A stretch of DNA of 64,000 nt from Niveibacterium sp. 24ML (GCF_026586805.1 NZ_JAPFHA010000004.1:186001-250000); one strand, 5' to 3'. Positions 18,786 to 30,580 are shown, numbered from the stretch's first letter. A program made the numbers and translations. The notes: a model not told the origin generated them from the letters alone.

Positions 18786-19712
18786 TCAGTGGATGCGGAT
18801 GCGCGGGTCGATGAAGCCGTACAGGATGTCGACCACGGCGTTGAAGAAGATCGTCAGCGCGCCGACCAGGATCGTCAGGCCCAGCACCATCGGGTAGTCG
18901 CGGTTGAGCGCGCCGTTGACAAAGAGCTGGCCGATGCCGGGGATGCCGAAGAAGGTTTCGACGACGACCGAGCCGGTGATGATGCCGACAAACGCCGGCC
19001 CGAGGTAGGAGATCACCGGCAACAGCGCGGGCTTCATGGCATGGCGCCGCAGGATGTAGCCCATCGGCAGGCCCTTCGCGCGGGCGGTGCGGATGAAGGG
19101 GCTGGAGAGCACCTCGATCATGCTGCCGCGGGTGATGCGCGCGATCACCGAGATGTAGTGCTTGCAGAGCACCGCCACCGGCAGCACCACATACGCCAGC
19201 GCGCCGCCTTCCCAGCCGCCGGCGGGCAGCCATTTGAGCCAGATCGCGAACACCAGCGCCAGCACCGGGGCAAGCACGAAGTTGGGCAGCACCACGCCCA
19301 CCATCGAAACGCCCATCACCGCGTAATCGACCCAGGTGTTCTGCTTGAGTGCGGCGGTGATGCCGGCGCTGATGCCGATCAGCATCGCCACGATGAAAGC
19401 CATGATGCCGAGGCGGAAGGACACCGGCGCTGCGGCATACACCAGGTCATTGACGCTGAAATCCTTGTACTTGAACGAAGGCCCAAAATCGCCGCGCGCC
19501 AGATCGGCGAGGTAGCCCAGGTATTGCTGCCACACCGGCTGGTCGAGCCGGTACTTGGCGGCGATGGCGGCCATCACTTCGGGCGGCACGTTGGCTTCGC
19601 TCGAAAACGGGCCGCCGGGCGCGAGGCGGATCAGGAAGAAGGTCACCGTGATGAGCACCAGCAGGGTCGGCAGGGCTTCAAGGAAAACGCGGCGGAAGAT
19701 GAACTTGAGCAT
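18786..19712 (-). CDS. oppB: Oligopeptide ABC transporter permease OppB-type
   Basis: The 308-residue permease starts with the typical FIFRRVFLEALPTLLVLITV helix and the LAPGGPF motif of OppB/DppB. It has about six membrane segments. The EAA loop is IRTARAKGLPMGYILRRHA. It pairs with OppC to form the channel and follows oppA after 18 bases. Confidence 0.93.
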   Translation of the reverse strand: MLKFIFRRVFLEALPTLLVLITVTFFLIRLAPGGPFSSEANVPPEVMAAIAAKYRLDQPVWQQYLGYLADLARGDFGPSFKYKDFSVNDLVYAAAPVSFRLGIMAFIVAMLIGISAGITAALKQNTWVDYAVMGVSMVGVVLPNFVLAPVLALVFAIWLKWLPAGGWEGGALAYVVLPVAVLCKHYISVIARITRGSMIEVLSSPFIRTARAKGLPMGYILRRHAMKPALLPVISYLGPAFVGIITGSVVVETFFGIPGIGQLFVNGALNRDYPMVLGLTILVGALTIFFNAVVDILYGFIDPRIRIH

Positions 19713-19730
19713 GGATGGGGCCTGCGGCGA

Positions 19731-21353
19731 TCAGTGCGCGAGGATGTAGAGGTCGCGCGTGAGCACGCGGCCTTCCGGGTTGCGGCCGTAGCCCTTGACC
19801 CAGGGTTTGATCAGCCGCCGGTTGCTGTAGTGGTAGATGTTTGCGGTCGGAAAGTCCTGCGCCAGGATGCGCTCGGCATCCTGGTAGAGCTTTGTACGCT
19901 CGCCGGCGTCGAGCGTGCTCTTGGCGCGGTCCATGATCGCGTCGTACTTCGGGTTGTTGTACTTGCCGTCGTTGTTGCCATGTTTGGAATGGAACAGGTC
20001 GAGCATCGTCGAAGGCTCGTTGTAATCGGCGATCCAGGCGTAGCGCGACACTTCGAACTGCCCGCGGTTGCGTGAATCGAGGAAGGTCTTCCACTCCTGG
20101 TTGACCAGCACCACTTCCACCGGGCCGATCCGGCGCCACATCCATGCCACCGCCAGCGCGATTTTCTTGTGGCCTTCGTTGGTGTTGTAGAGCAGTTCGA
20201 AGCGCAGCGGCCGGTTCTTGTTGTAGCCCGCCTCTGCGAGCAGGCGGCGCGCCTCGGCTTCGCGCTGCGCCTGCGTCCAGCGCTGCCAGTCATGCACGAT
20301 CGGGCTGTAGCCTTGGGCGCTGTCAGGCGTGAAGCTGTAGGCGGCGGTTTCGCCGGTGCCTACCAGCTTTTCTGCAATCACTTCACGCTGGATCGCCAGT
20401 GACAAGGCCTTGCGCACCCGCACATCGTCGAACGGCTTCTTGCGGAAGTTGAAGACGTAGCAGTAGGTGCCCAGCTGCGGCCAGGTCGCCAGCTCGTTCG
20501 GGATCTCGCGGCGGATCTGCTTGAGCTGCTCGGGCGGCACGCCGCCGTCGGCGGTCATGTCGATGCCGTTGGCGCGGTAGCGCTGGTACTCGGCGGACTG
20601 GTTGTTGATCGGCAGGAAGGTGACCTTGTCGATCACGGTCTTCGCGTTGGCCCAGTAGTGCGGGTTACGAACCAGCACGATGCGCTCGTTCACCACCCGC
20701 TCGGCGAGCTTGTAGGGGCCGTTCGAGACCAGCTTGCCCGGCTCGGTCCATTTGTCGCCGTACTTTTCGATCGCCTTGCGCGGCACCGGCATCAAACTGC
20801 CATGCGCGAGCGTGGCGATGAGGTACGAAACCGGCTTTTCGAGCGTGACCTCCAGGGTGTGCTCGCCGAGCGCCTTGATCCCCAGTTCGGAGGGCGGCAC
20901 CTTGCCTTCGACGATCGCGCGGCCGTTCTTCACATTGCTGGCCTTGCCCAGGTACCACGCGTACTGCGAGGCCGTCTTCGGATCGACCATGCGCTTGAAC
21001 GAGTACTCGAAGTCGTGTGCGGTGACGGGGCTGCCGTCAGACCATTTCGCGTTGCGGCGCAGCGTGAAGACCCAGACGCGCCCATCCTCGCGGCTTTCCC
21101 ACTTCTCCGCGACGCCCGGGATCACCTGCCCGTCCGGGTTGAGCGTGACCAGCCCTTCGAACAACTCGACCGCCATGTTCGATTCGGGCCGCCCCTCCGC
21201 CTTGTTCGGATCAAGCGTCGCCGGCTCGGTGCCGTTGCCGCGAACGATTTCCTGGATGGGGTGCAACTTGGTGCCGGGCGGGACTTCTGCGGCGGAGAGG
21301 CTGTTGCTTGCGATCTGCGCAAGCAGTACGGCGGCGAACAGGGCCGTGCGCAT
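19731..21353 (-). CDS. oppA: Periplasmic oligopeptide-binding protein OppA-type
   Basis: This solute-binding protein delivers peptides to OppBC. The 540-residue sequence has a signal peptide (about residues 1-20). Family motifs include RGNGTEPATLDPNKAEG near the N-terminus, DGRVWVFTLRRNAKWSDGSP, and PDSAQGYSPIVHDW. The length matches OppA. It is the first gene of the minus-strand opp operon and diverges from the hemerythrin gene. Confidence 0.93.
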   Translation of the reverse strand: MRTALFAAVLLAQIASNSLSAAEVPPGTKLHPIQEIVRGNGTEPATLDPNKAEGRPESNMAVELFEGLVTLNPDGQVIPGVAEKWESREDGRVWVFTLRRNAKWSDGSPVTAHDFEYSFKRMVDPKTASQYAWYLGKASNVKNGRAIVEGKVPPSELGIKALGEHTLEVTLEKPVSYLIATLAHGSLMPVPRKAIEKYGDKWTEPGKLVSNGPYKLAERVVNERIVLVRNPHYWANAKTVIDKVTFLPINNQSAEYQRYRANGIDMTADGGVPPEQLKQIRREIPNELATWPQLGTYCYVFNFRKKPFDDVRVRKALSLAIQREVIAEKLVGTGETAAYSFTPDSAQGYSPIVHDWQRWTQAQREAEARRLLAEAGYNKNRPLRFELLYNTNEGHKKIALAVAWMWRRIGPVEVVLVNQEWKTFLDSRNRGQFEVSRYAWIADYNEPSTMLDLFHSKHGNNDGKYNNPKYDAIMDRAKSTLDAGERTKLYQDAERILAQDFPTANIYHYSNRRLIKPWVKGYGRNPEGRVLTRDLYILAH

Positions 21354-21637
21354 GCGTGGGGGCTCCTTTGGCGGGGCAGTTCAGACGAGGGCGTCGGGTC
21401 AGACGCGTCTGCTCACCTTTGGTTCGCGAGGGGTGCCCGCGATCGGTGATCTGGACGAAGGCTGCAAGGTTAGGGGCTTGAGTGCGCGCCTGCAAGCGTC
21501 TGCCGGCCAGTTTGGACGCTGTGCGACCTTTGATCGTGCTCAAGCGCGGTGGCGCGGCCCTGCGGCAGCATCGCAGTCTGCCGTTTTCCCGCCCGCAGGC
21601 GGGGCATACCTATAAAGCCCGTCCGAACAGAGCAAAC

Positions 21638-22042
21638 ATGTCACGTAGCCCACGCCTCATCCATCTTTCTCACGAACACGCCTCGGCGCTCAAGCTCGCG
21701 TTGGCGGTGCGGGCGCTGACGCCGGACGATCCTTCGTCGTTGCCGGCGATTGCCGCACGCATCCGCGAGACCTTCGAGCGCGAACTTTCGGTGCACTTCC
21801 AGGAAGAAGAGCACCATGTCGTGCCGCGGCTCGAAGCCGCTGGGCGGCACGATCTGGTCGAACGCACCCGCCTTGATCATGACCGCTTGCGCGAACTTGC
21901 CGATCAGCTCAGCCAACCCACCGTCGAAGGCGTGCGGGCGTTCGCAACCGCGCTGACGGCACATGTCGCCTTCGAAGAGAACATCGTGTGGGAAGCCCTC
22001 GAACCGGGCGCCGGGATGTCCTTCGATCCCGAAGCAATCTGA
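21638..22042 (+). CDS. Hemerythrin HHE-domain protein
   Basis: This is a 134-residue four-helix protein whose His/Glu pattern fits a di-iron hemerythrin-like site: HLSHEHASALKL (about 9-20), HFQEEEHHVVP (about 54-64), LDHDRLREL (about 80-88) and HVAFEENIVW (near the end). Such proteins bind oxygen, nitric oxide or iron, and the exact role is not visible. The ATG at 21638 was chosen because the HHE fold starts at once; the upstream open frame is not protein-like. Confidence 0.87.
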   Translation: MSRSPRLIHLSHEHASALKLALAVRALTPDDPSSLPAIAARIRETFERELSVHFQEEEHHVVPRLEAAGRHDLVERTRLDHDRLRELADQLSQPTVEGVRAFATALTAHVAFEENIVWEALEPGAGMSFDPEAI

Positions 22043-22078
22043 TCGCCCGACACGGCGCGCACCCGGAGCGCCGTGGCT

Positions 22079-22273
22079 TCACGCGCGCAGGTCGTCGGTA
22101 CCGTGTCCCAGCAGGCTGTGGCCGAGCAGCGTGGCTTCGTTCGCGATTTCGTGCTGATCGCAACGTTGCTCGAATGGCGACTCGATGCCTTTGCCGTGCA
22201 GGCGGCAATGCGAGCTGTCCGGTGCAAAGTGCCGGCAGAGTCCTGCACAGGGGAGTGGCGACAAGGCGTTCAT
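22079..22273 (-). CDS. Possible small Cys/His-rich protein
   Basis: This 64-residue reading frame contains LPCAGLCRHF, HCRLHGKG and RCDQHE, giving four Cys and several His in pairs that could bind a metal. I cannot name a family, and no clear ribosome site precedes the ATG. The regular Cys-His spacing is the only support, so it may be spurious. It converges with the hemerythrin gene. Confidence 0.4.
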   Translation of the reverse strand: MNALSPLPCAGLCRHFAPDSSHCRLHGKGIESPFEQRCDQHEIANEATLLGHSLLGHGTDDLRA

Positions 22274-22546
22274 CTGGTTTTCGAGTCATTACGCAGAATT
22301 CAGTTGGCGGATTGTCCTTGAACTGCCATGACAGGCTTTGTCGAAAGTTGCGAATTTAGTAAATCTTGCGATTCGCGTCAGGGCGTCAGTCCCTGGCCTG
22401 GCTGCGCCCACGCCCGTTCGCCGCGCGTGAAACCCCTCTGCTGGACGCGCGCCGTCCGCAAATCGTCACTGACTGCGTCTCCCCGGTAGACTGCGGCGTT
22501 TTGGGCGCGGCGCCTCGTGCCCGACGCTCGGCTAGCGGAGACTCCG

Positions 22547-25182
22547 ATGCTGCATCGACTGCCCGGCGCGTGGTTGTGCGCGCTGCTGTTCGCCCTGATT
22601 GCCACGCCGGCTGCGGCGTTCAAGCTTGAACAAACGCCGGGCGCCTTGTCGCGCACGGTCGTACCGATCGAGTACAAGATCGAGATCGAGGCCGATCCCT
22701 ACGCCACAAGCTTCGCTGGCCGTCAGACGATCCGCTTCGAGGTGCGCAAGCCGACGCGCGAAATCCTCCTGCACGCCGACGGCCTTGCGGTGCAGGCAAC
22801 GGCCCTTGATGGCCGTTCGCGGGATCTCACGGTGGAAACCGATGCGCAGGCGCAAACCGCGACGGTGCGCCTGCCCGCCATGCTCGAACGCGGCGTTCAC
22901 ACGCTGTCGCTGGCGTGGCAGGGCAAGCTTGAAGAGAACGAAGAAGGGCTTTACGTCGCGCGCTACCGCACGCCGGACGGGGCCATCAAACGCATGCTCG
23001 CGACGCAGATGGAGCCGGTCGGGGCGCGCCGCATGCTGCCGCTGTTTGACGAGCCCGCCTTTCGTGCGCGGTTTGATCTGAGCATCACGACACCGGCCCG
23101 CTTCACCGTGCTCAGCAACATGCCGCAGGCCAGCGAAAAGCTGCTCGACGACGGCCGTAAGCGGGTGCGTTTCGTGCCCACGCCAAAAATGGCGTCTTAC
23201 CTCCTGGCGCTCGCGGTGGGGGAGTTCGAAGCGACGCGCGCGCGTCACGACGGCATCGAGTTGGCGATCTGGTCCACCGAGGGGCGCGCGGCCGATGCCG
23301 GCTATGCCCTGGACGCGACGAAAAGCATCCTCGACTACTTCCATGCCTACTTTGGCAGCCGCTACCCCCTGCCCAAGCTCGACCAGATCGCCGTGCCCGG
23401 CAAGCAGGGCGCTATGGAAAACTGGGGGCTGATCACCTACGGCGAAGAACTGCTCCTGCTCGATCCAGTCCGCGTCAGCCAGAAGCAGCAGCAAGGTGCC
23501 TTCATCACGATCGCGCATGAGATTGCGCACCAGTGGTTCGGCAATCTGGTCACGATGGCCTGGTGGGACGACCTCTGGCTCAACGAGGCCTTTGCCGAGT
23601 GGATGGGCGTCAAGGCGGCGCTGACGCTCAACCCGCCCTGGCAAGCTGGCGCAACCCTGGTCAAGGAGCGGGAAGAGGCCATGGCGGCCGATGCCCTGGT
23701 GACGGCCCGGCCGATTGCGCGCACGGTGCTCAGTGATGCCGCGGCCTTCGATTCCTTTGATTCGGCCACCTACAACAAGGGCCACATGGTGATCGGCCTG
23801 CTGGAGCAATACCTCGGCGAAGTGGCGTGGCGCGACGGTATCCGCGCGCACCTTGCCAAGCACGCCTACAGCAATGCAAGCGGGGCGGACTTCTGGAGCA
23901 CCCTCGCGCGCACGTCGGGCAAACCGGTTGGCGGATTCGCCCAGGCGTGGACCAAGCGGCCGGGCCATCCGATCGTGTTTGCCGAGCAGGTCTGCGAAGA
24001 CGGGCAGGCGAAGCTGAGCCTGCGCCAGTTGCGCTACGGTTTCGGCGCGGTGGCGGCCGCCCCCGACAGCTGGCCACTGCCGCTGCGCTTTGCCGGGCGT
24101 GAGGGCGAGCCCGCGCAGACGATCGAACTGGGCGATGCGCCAGCGAGCCTGAGTGCGCCGTCCTGCAAGCCAGGCCTGACGCTTGAGCCGGCGCCCTTCG
24201 ATCTGTGGCGGGTGGCGTGGGATGACGCGAGCCTGCACGCCTTGCTCTCGCGCTTTGCCCTGCTGAGTTCCGAGCAACGCGCGCGCCTGCTCGGCGATGC
24301 CTGGGCGCTGGCGCAGACCGGCGACGTACGCTTCGAGACGGTGGTCGCGATGCTCGATGCGCTGCCGGTATCAGACACCCCGCAAGCCTGGAGCGTGGCG
24401 CTTTCGGTGATGAGCGAGGTCAAGCACCTTGCGCAGGGCACCCCCCAGGCTGCCAGCTGGGATGCGCGGATTCGTGGCTGGCTGGCGCCGGTGGCTGAAC
24501 GCCTGACGGCGCTGCCGGCCGATCAGCGCGCGCAGGCGGCTTTCAGCACGCTCGCCAGCGATGCGTTGATCCTGCTTGGGCGGGCCGGCGATCCGGCGGT
24601 GCTGGCCTTGGCGCAGCAGCAGTTTGCGCTGACCAGCCCCACGGTTGAGCGCGATCTCTACTACGGCTTGCTGCGTGTGCTTGCCGCGCGCGGCTCTGCG
24701 GCGGAGTTCGACGCGGTGCTCGCTCGCTTCCGCAGCAATGCGGACCCGGCCATGAACTGGGCTTACGGCCGCGCGGTGGCGCAGGCGCGCACGCCCGAGG
24801 CGGTGAGCGCAGTCCTCGCGCTGACGCTCGGCGACGAGATTGCGCGCAACGTGCGCGGCGAACTGGCCGGCTGGCTGGCCTACAACGGCAACGGCCCGGC
24901 CGTGTGGGCCTTTACGCTGGAAAAGCGCGACGCCCTGTTTGCCCGGGCGCCCGCCTGGTCGCGGCGTTACATCCTCGCCAACCCGCTTGAAGGCACGCGC
25001 GATCCGGAACTGGCCGCGCAGGTGCTTGCCTACGCCCGGGCGCAGCTGCAGGCCGAAGACTTGCCGACCATTGAGCAGGCGGTGGCCGAGGTCGAGCGCC
25101 TGGCGCTGGCCTGGCAACGCATTGCTGCCGCCCTTGAAGCCCAGCGCGAGCCCGGCGAGCTGAGCGCCAGCGCCGTGCAGCC

Positions 25183-25186
<4 letters not shown>
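22547..25186 (+). CDS. M1 family zinc aminopeptidase, exported
   Basis: This metallopeptidase removes N-terminal residues from peptides. From the ATG at 22547 (GGAG six bases upstream) the 879-residue protein has a signal peptide (LLFALIATPAAA), so it is exported. The GAMENWG exopeptidase motif is in KQGAMENWGLITYGEE, and the zinc site is HEIAHQWFGN with the distant Glu in WLNEAFAEWMG. A C-terminal helical ERAP1-like domain fills the second half. Its stop codon overlaps the start of the ABC exporter (ATGA), so the two are probably made together. Confidence 0.94.
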
Positions 25187-26961
<1,775 letters not shown>

Positions 26962-27057
26962 GCTCGCGAACTTGTCACGCGATCCGCGTACAAACAGAGA
27001 ACCCGAGGCGTCCGACAGATGGCGCCCGACACCCTCAACCCTGACAGGAGTAACACC

Positions 27058-27561
27058 ATGAGCACAGTCACCCTTGGCGGCAACCCGATCGAGGTCACCG
27101 GCAGCTTCCCCGCCGCTGGCAGCACCGCCGCCGATTTCGCACTGGTCGGTGCCGACCTCGCCAACCACGGCCTCGCCGAATTCGCCGGCAAGCGCAAGGT
27201 GCTGAACATCGTGCCCTCGCTCGACACCCCGACCTGCGCGGTATCGACCCGCAAGTTCAACGAGCAGGCCGCATCGCTCGACAACACCGTCGTGCTGGTC
27301 GTCTCCGCCGATCTGCCCTTCGCCGCCAAGCGCTTCTGCGAAGTCGAAGGTCTCAAGAACGTGATGACCCTGTCGACGATGCGCGGCGGCGAGGCCTTCA
27401 AGCAGGCCTACGGTGTGGATATCGCCAGTGGCCCGCTTGCTGGCGTCACGGCGCGTGCCGTGGTTGTGCTCGATGCCGACAACAAGGTGTTGCACAGCGA
27501 GCTGGTCAGCGAAATCAAGAACGAGCCGAACTATGAGGCGGCGCTGGCGGTGCTGAAGTAA
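27058..27561 (+). CDS. tpx: Thiol peroxidase, Tpx family
   Basis: Tpx reduces hydrogen peroxide and lipid hydroperoxides using thioredoxin. The 167-residue protein has the peroxidatic Cys in [17 protein letters not shown] (about residue 61) and the resolving Cys in [10 protein letters not shown] (about residue 95), both at the family positions. An AGGAG site at 27046-27050 defines the start. A terminator follows 45 bases after the stop. Confidence 0.96.
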   Translation: MSTVTLGGNPIEVTGSFPAAGSTAADFALVGADLANHGLAEFAGKRKVLNIVPSLDTPTCAVSTRKFNEQAASLDNTVVLVVSADLPFAAKRFCEVEGLKNVMTLSTMRGGEAFKQAYGVDIASGPLAGVTARAVVVLDADNKVLHSELVSEIKNEPNYEAALAVLK

Positions 27562-27606
27562 GGCTTTGGCTGCGGCCGTTTCGGCGGCCTGGTGCGCTGA
27601 GGAAGG

Positions 27607-27632
27607 GAGCCCGCTGCTGCGGGCTCTTTTGT
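27607..27632 (+). terminator. Intrinsic terminator after tpx
   Basis: A perfect 8-bp stem (GAGCCCGC / GCGGGCTC) with loop TGCT is followed by a T-rich tail. Confidence 0.88.
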
Positions 27633-27719
27633 TTTGTGGGTGGTAGGTAGGTTGGTGCTGGGCTTTGCGAAGCTCAGCGGTTTGGCTTGCGATGGGTCTT
27701 GCCGGTGGGCGCCGGCCTT

Positions 27720-27980
27720 CCCGCTCAAGCCGGGTCCCGCCCCGGCGGGCGGGGTACTTTCTTTGTGCGAACAAAGAAAGTACCCAGAGAAAGTCGCCCC
27801 GCTTCAACGCCGCGCGCTTCGCACGCGGTGCCCTGCGCTGCTCGAAGCATCGGGTGGCTGCGGAACTCGCCCTCGCTGCGCTCGGTGCTCAAACAGTCCT
27901 CGCCACCGCCGCGCAACGCGCGTCGGAACCCGATGCTTCTGCGCTGCTCGGCGTTTCAGAGGGGGAGGGAAGCGCGTCGA
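27720..27980. repeat. Interspersed intergenic repeat with long GNRA hairpin
   Basis: This roughly 260-base GC-rich segment holds a perfect 15-bp inverted repeat at 27752-27785 with the four-base loop GCGA. A CG-rich tail follows (about 27790-27980) whose translations resemble spurious ORFs that recur in proteobacterial intergenic regions. That resemblance is from memory. I regard the stretch as a non-coding repeat element rather than a gene. The edges are approximate. Confidence 0.6.
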
Positions 27981-28044
27981 CGATCAACTGTTGTCGGGCT
28001 GTCGTAGCCAGGATTCCGCTTCGCCCCATTCAGGCTACAAACAC

Positions 28045-28614
28045 TCAGTCACTCGTTGGTGCTTGGAAGCCGAGCAAGACGTTCGGTAATGAATCGAGAG
28101 TCCGATGGAACTGCTCAAAATTACCCAGCACCCTGAACATCACGTGGGCGCCTTCGAACTGAATGAAGAACAGATCGAGCCTCTCTGAAAGCTCCGGTTC
28201 GACGATACCGGCTTCGGTGGCGAGCTTCGCCAGCAATGCACGACGCTTCTCATACAGCGCTTGTACCCAGGGCAGATAGCGCTCTCGTGCTTCACCGATT
28301 GTGAATACATCGAGCGTTGAGACCTGGGCGGGATTGGTATTGACGCCGCGTATGTTGGCGAGGATTCGCTCGAGTCGCTCTCTCGGGCTTCCCGGGCCCT
28401 GCGCGGCGGTCTCGTTGAATGACTCCTCCCACTGGAGGTACTGCTCTAGTACCGCCCTGGCCATGCTGTCTTTGCCGTCGGGGTAGTAGTGATACAGGCT
28501 GCTTTTCTGCAGCCCCATGCGTTCAGCCAAACGCGCAATCGTTGTTCCCTCTAGCCCGTAGATGTGAAACAGCGTGCATAGCTGCTGGTCAAGTAGTTCT
28601 CGAGTGACCTTCAC
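28045..28614 (-). CDS. TetR/AcrR family transcriptional regulator
   Basis: The protein has an N-terminal helix-turn-helix (LEGTTIARLAERMGLQKSSLYHYY, given here across the helix pair at about residues 19-42) and a C-terminal ligand-binding domain of about 140 residues. I chose the GTG at 28614 (AAGGG site upstream) because TetR proteins start just before this domain. A TTG at 28671 with AGGA upstream would add 19 residues. It diverges from the lamB-type porin gene and two palindromic boxes lie between, so it probably controls itself and the porin. The ligand is unknown. Confidence 0.87.
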   Translation of the reverse strand: MKVTRELLDQQLCTLFHIYGLEGTTIARLAERMGLQKSSLYHYYPDGKDSMARAVLEQYLQWEESFNETAAQGPGSPRERLERILANIRGVNTNPAQVSTLDVFTIGEARERYLPWVQALYEKRRALLAKLATEAGIVEPELSERLDLFFIQFEGAHVMFRVLGNFEQFHRTLDSLPNVLLGFQAPTSD

Positions 28615-28696
28615 GTGACCCTTCCAGCAAAAAGTTCGAACGATGACATCGGCTTGAGTTTTGTCAAACAAGCGCGATTCCTGATTTCTGAAAACA

Positions 28697-28737
28697 AACG
28701 ATCGTTCGATTGTTGGATATTATCTAACGAACGTTCG
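28697..28737. promoter_or_regulatory. Two palindromic operator-like boxes between tetR and lamB
   Basis: AACGATCGTTCG at 28697-28708 and AACGAACGTTCG at 28726-28737 differ by one base and start 29 bases apart. Each is wholly or nearly palindromic, in an AT-rich spacer. Such paired boxes are typical of TetR-family operators. Confidence 0.6.
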
Positions 28738-28936
28738 GATTTGTTTTGGCGATTTTGTGACAACGTGTAGCGACAGCTTATCCATTAGGGGCTCGCTGAT
28801 GGTTCGCGTCACGACATGCACCTCGAACCGCGCTGCCTGCGAAAGCGTTGGCCGACGGAATGGCTACAGAAGAGTGACCCGCCAAATTACGCATCCGACC
28901 TCTGTTTCCATCAACAAAACACAGAAAGAGGTAAGT

Positions 28937-30217
28937 ATGCAGTTCAAGATCGGTATCACTCCAGCCGCGGTAGCTTTGGCATTGGCTTCATTTGCTGCGA
29001 CAACGCAAGCTGCGACAGTGGATTTCCATGGGTATGCGCGTTCCGGTGTTGGCGCGTCCACCGAGGGTGGCAGCCTTGTTTGTTTCAAGAACGTCGGGTC
29101 AATGGGAGCCTATCGACTGGGCAATGAGTGCGATACCTACATGGAACTCGCCTTTGACGCCAATCTCGCGGAAAAGGGGGATTCCGTCTTTAAGCTGCAT
29201 ACGATGATCGTCGCGGGCACGCAGCAACTGAATGATTGGGAGCAAAGCGCGCCGGCTTGGCGACAAGTCTGGGCCGAAGCGACGAATGTGGGAGCAGGGC
29301 CGTTGAGCAATGCAAGTCTGTGGGCGGGCAAACGCTACTACAAACGCCAGAATGTCGATATGCTCGATTTCTGGTACGTCGAAGTCGCTGGGCCGGGCGC
29401 AGGTATTGAAGGAATTGACATTGGCGGCGTTGGCAAATTTTCATATGCCTATATGCGCACGGGCGGCGACCTTGACTACAACGATCCGCCGCTTAACGAC
29501 TTCTTCCCGAACTATTCGGCGGGCGGGAACAAGAGCATGACAAACCATGACCTGCGGCTCGAAGGTATTGCCTTGGGAAGCTATGGATCGATTGACGCGA
29601 TACTCAATATTGCCAGTCCGAACAACCGCGAAGACGTGAAGGGCAAGGGGGGGTATGCCTTTACGGCCCAGCATACGATCGGTGTTCTGGGTGGTTTCAA
29701 CCGCATCCATGCAAGCTTTGCAAAAGACGGCTCCAATCTCAACCACGGTACCAAGTGGTACGCCGATGACACGTTGAAGTACGAGGGCTTTCAGGTTATG
29801 GATCAGATGGTCTTCGATAGCGGGCCGTTTAATGGTTCGGCAGTGATTGGCTATCAGAGCGACAAAAATGGCGATGGGCCGACGGCTAAGCAATTCACGA
29901 TTGGCGTGCGGCCGTGGTACCACTTCAACGATCTGTACTCGGTCGGCGGCGAGTTGGGCCACATTGAAGTGAAGCCTGGTAACGGGGCTGAAACTCGCAA
30001 GCTCGACAAGCTGACCGTGGCCGCCCAGATCACCGCAGGCAAGAGCTTCTGGTCGCGTCCGGCTATTCGGGCCTACTACACCTACGCCAAATGGAATGAC
30101 GCACTGAAAGGCAGCAACGTGACCTGTACCGGCCGCGATTGCAATGTCAAAGCGCAGGGCTTTGACGACACGACCAACGGCGCCAGTTACGGCATGCAGT
30201 TTGAGGCGTGGTGGTAA
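28937..30217 (+). CDS. Maltoporin-like (LamB family) outer-membrane porin
   Basis: This protein of 426 residues has a signal peptide cut after TTQA (about residue 25). The mature start VDFHGYARSGVGAS is typical of LamB-family porins, which form sugar-specific 18-strand channels. FWYVEVAGPG and repeated aromatic beta strands run to the terminal FEAWW. The ATG at 28937 follows an AGAGGT site. The GC content of sampled lines is near 53 percent, well below neighbouring genes. No sugar transporter lies next to it. Which sugar passes is not known. Confidence 0.88.
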   Translation: MQFKIGITPAAVALALASFAATTQAATVDFHGYARSGVGASTEGGSLVCFKNVGSMGAYRLGNECDTYMELAFDANLAEKGDSVFKLHTMIVAGTQQLNDWEQSAPAWRQVWAEATNVGAGPLSNASLWAGKRYYKRQNVDMLDFWYVEVAGPGAGIEGIDIGGVGKFSYAYMRTGGDLDYNDPPLNDFFPNYSAGGNKSMTNHDLRLEGIALGSYGSIDAILNIASPNNREDVKGKGGYAFTAQHTIGVLGGFNRIHASFAKDGSNLNHGTKWYADDTLKYEGFQVMDQMVFDSGPFNGSAVIGYQSDKNGDGPTAKQFTIGVRPWYHFNDLYSVGGELGHIEVKPGNGAETRKLDKLTVAAQITAGKSFWSRPAIRAYYTYAKWNDALKGSNVTCTGRDCNVKAQGFDDTTNGASYGMQFEAWW

Positions 30218-30544
30218 GGGATGACACAGGAAGCCGGGCTGTGACACCACACAGTTTGCAGCCCGACTGACGGAAGCGTGCCCTTCGGTAAGTTCGATCG
30301 TCCCGAAGGGTTTCAAACGGCAAGGGCAACCCCTCTCCTGTCCCTGCCGCGAACACTCCCGTCTGCGCTGAAGCAGATCAATACAGGCTGCTTCAGCGCA
30401 TCCCGCGTGGGTGCCGGCGCTGATCGTTCTGATCATCCGGTCGTTGCGACGCTCCAGAAACCAATCGCAGGCGCAATGTCAGGACCGTTCCGAAACGAGC
30501 ACTTATTGGCAATAGCCGAATTGCGCGCGCAGATTCGCGTCTTC

Positions 30545-30574
30545 GCCAAAGCCAAAGCCAAAGCCAAAGCCAAA
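30545..30574 (+). repeat. Hexamer microsatellite, five copies of GCCAAA
   Basis: Five perfect tandem copies of GCCAAA lie seven bases before the kinase-like fragment. In the frame of that fragment they would read as alternating Ala-Lys. Copy number could vary by slippage. Confidence 0.9.
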
Positions 30575-30580
30575 GCTGTC

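Noticed and set aside
17964-20075. A 703-codon plus-strand open frame across oppC, oppB and oppA
   Set aside because: It spans three real minus-strand genes and is His/Asp/Arg-rich shadow sequence.
27665-28162. Plus-strand open frames across the intergenic repeat
   Set aside because: They run over the hairpin and resemble spurious translations of dispersed repeats, and one continues into the opposite tetR gene.
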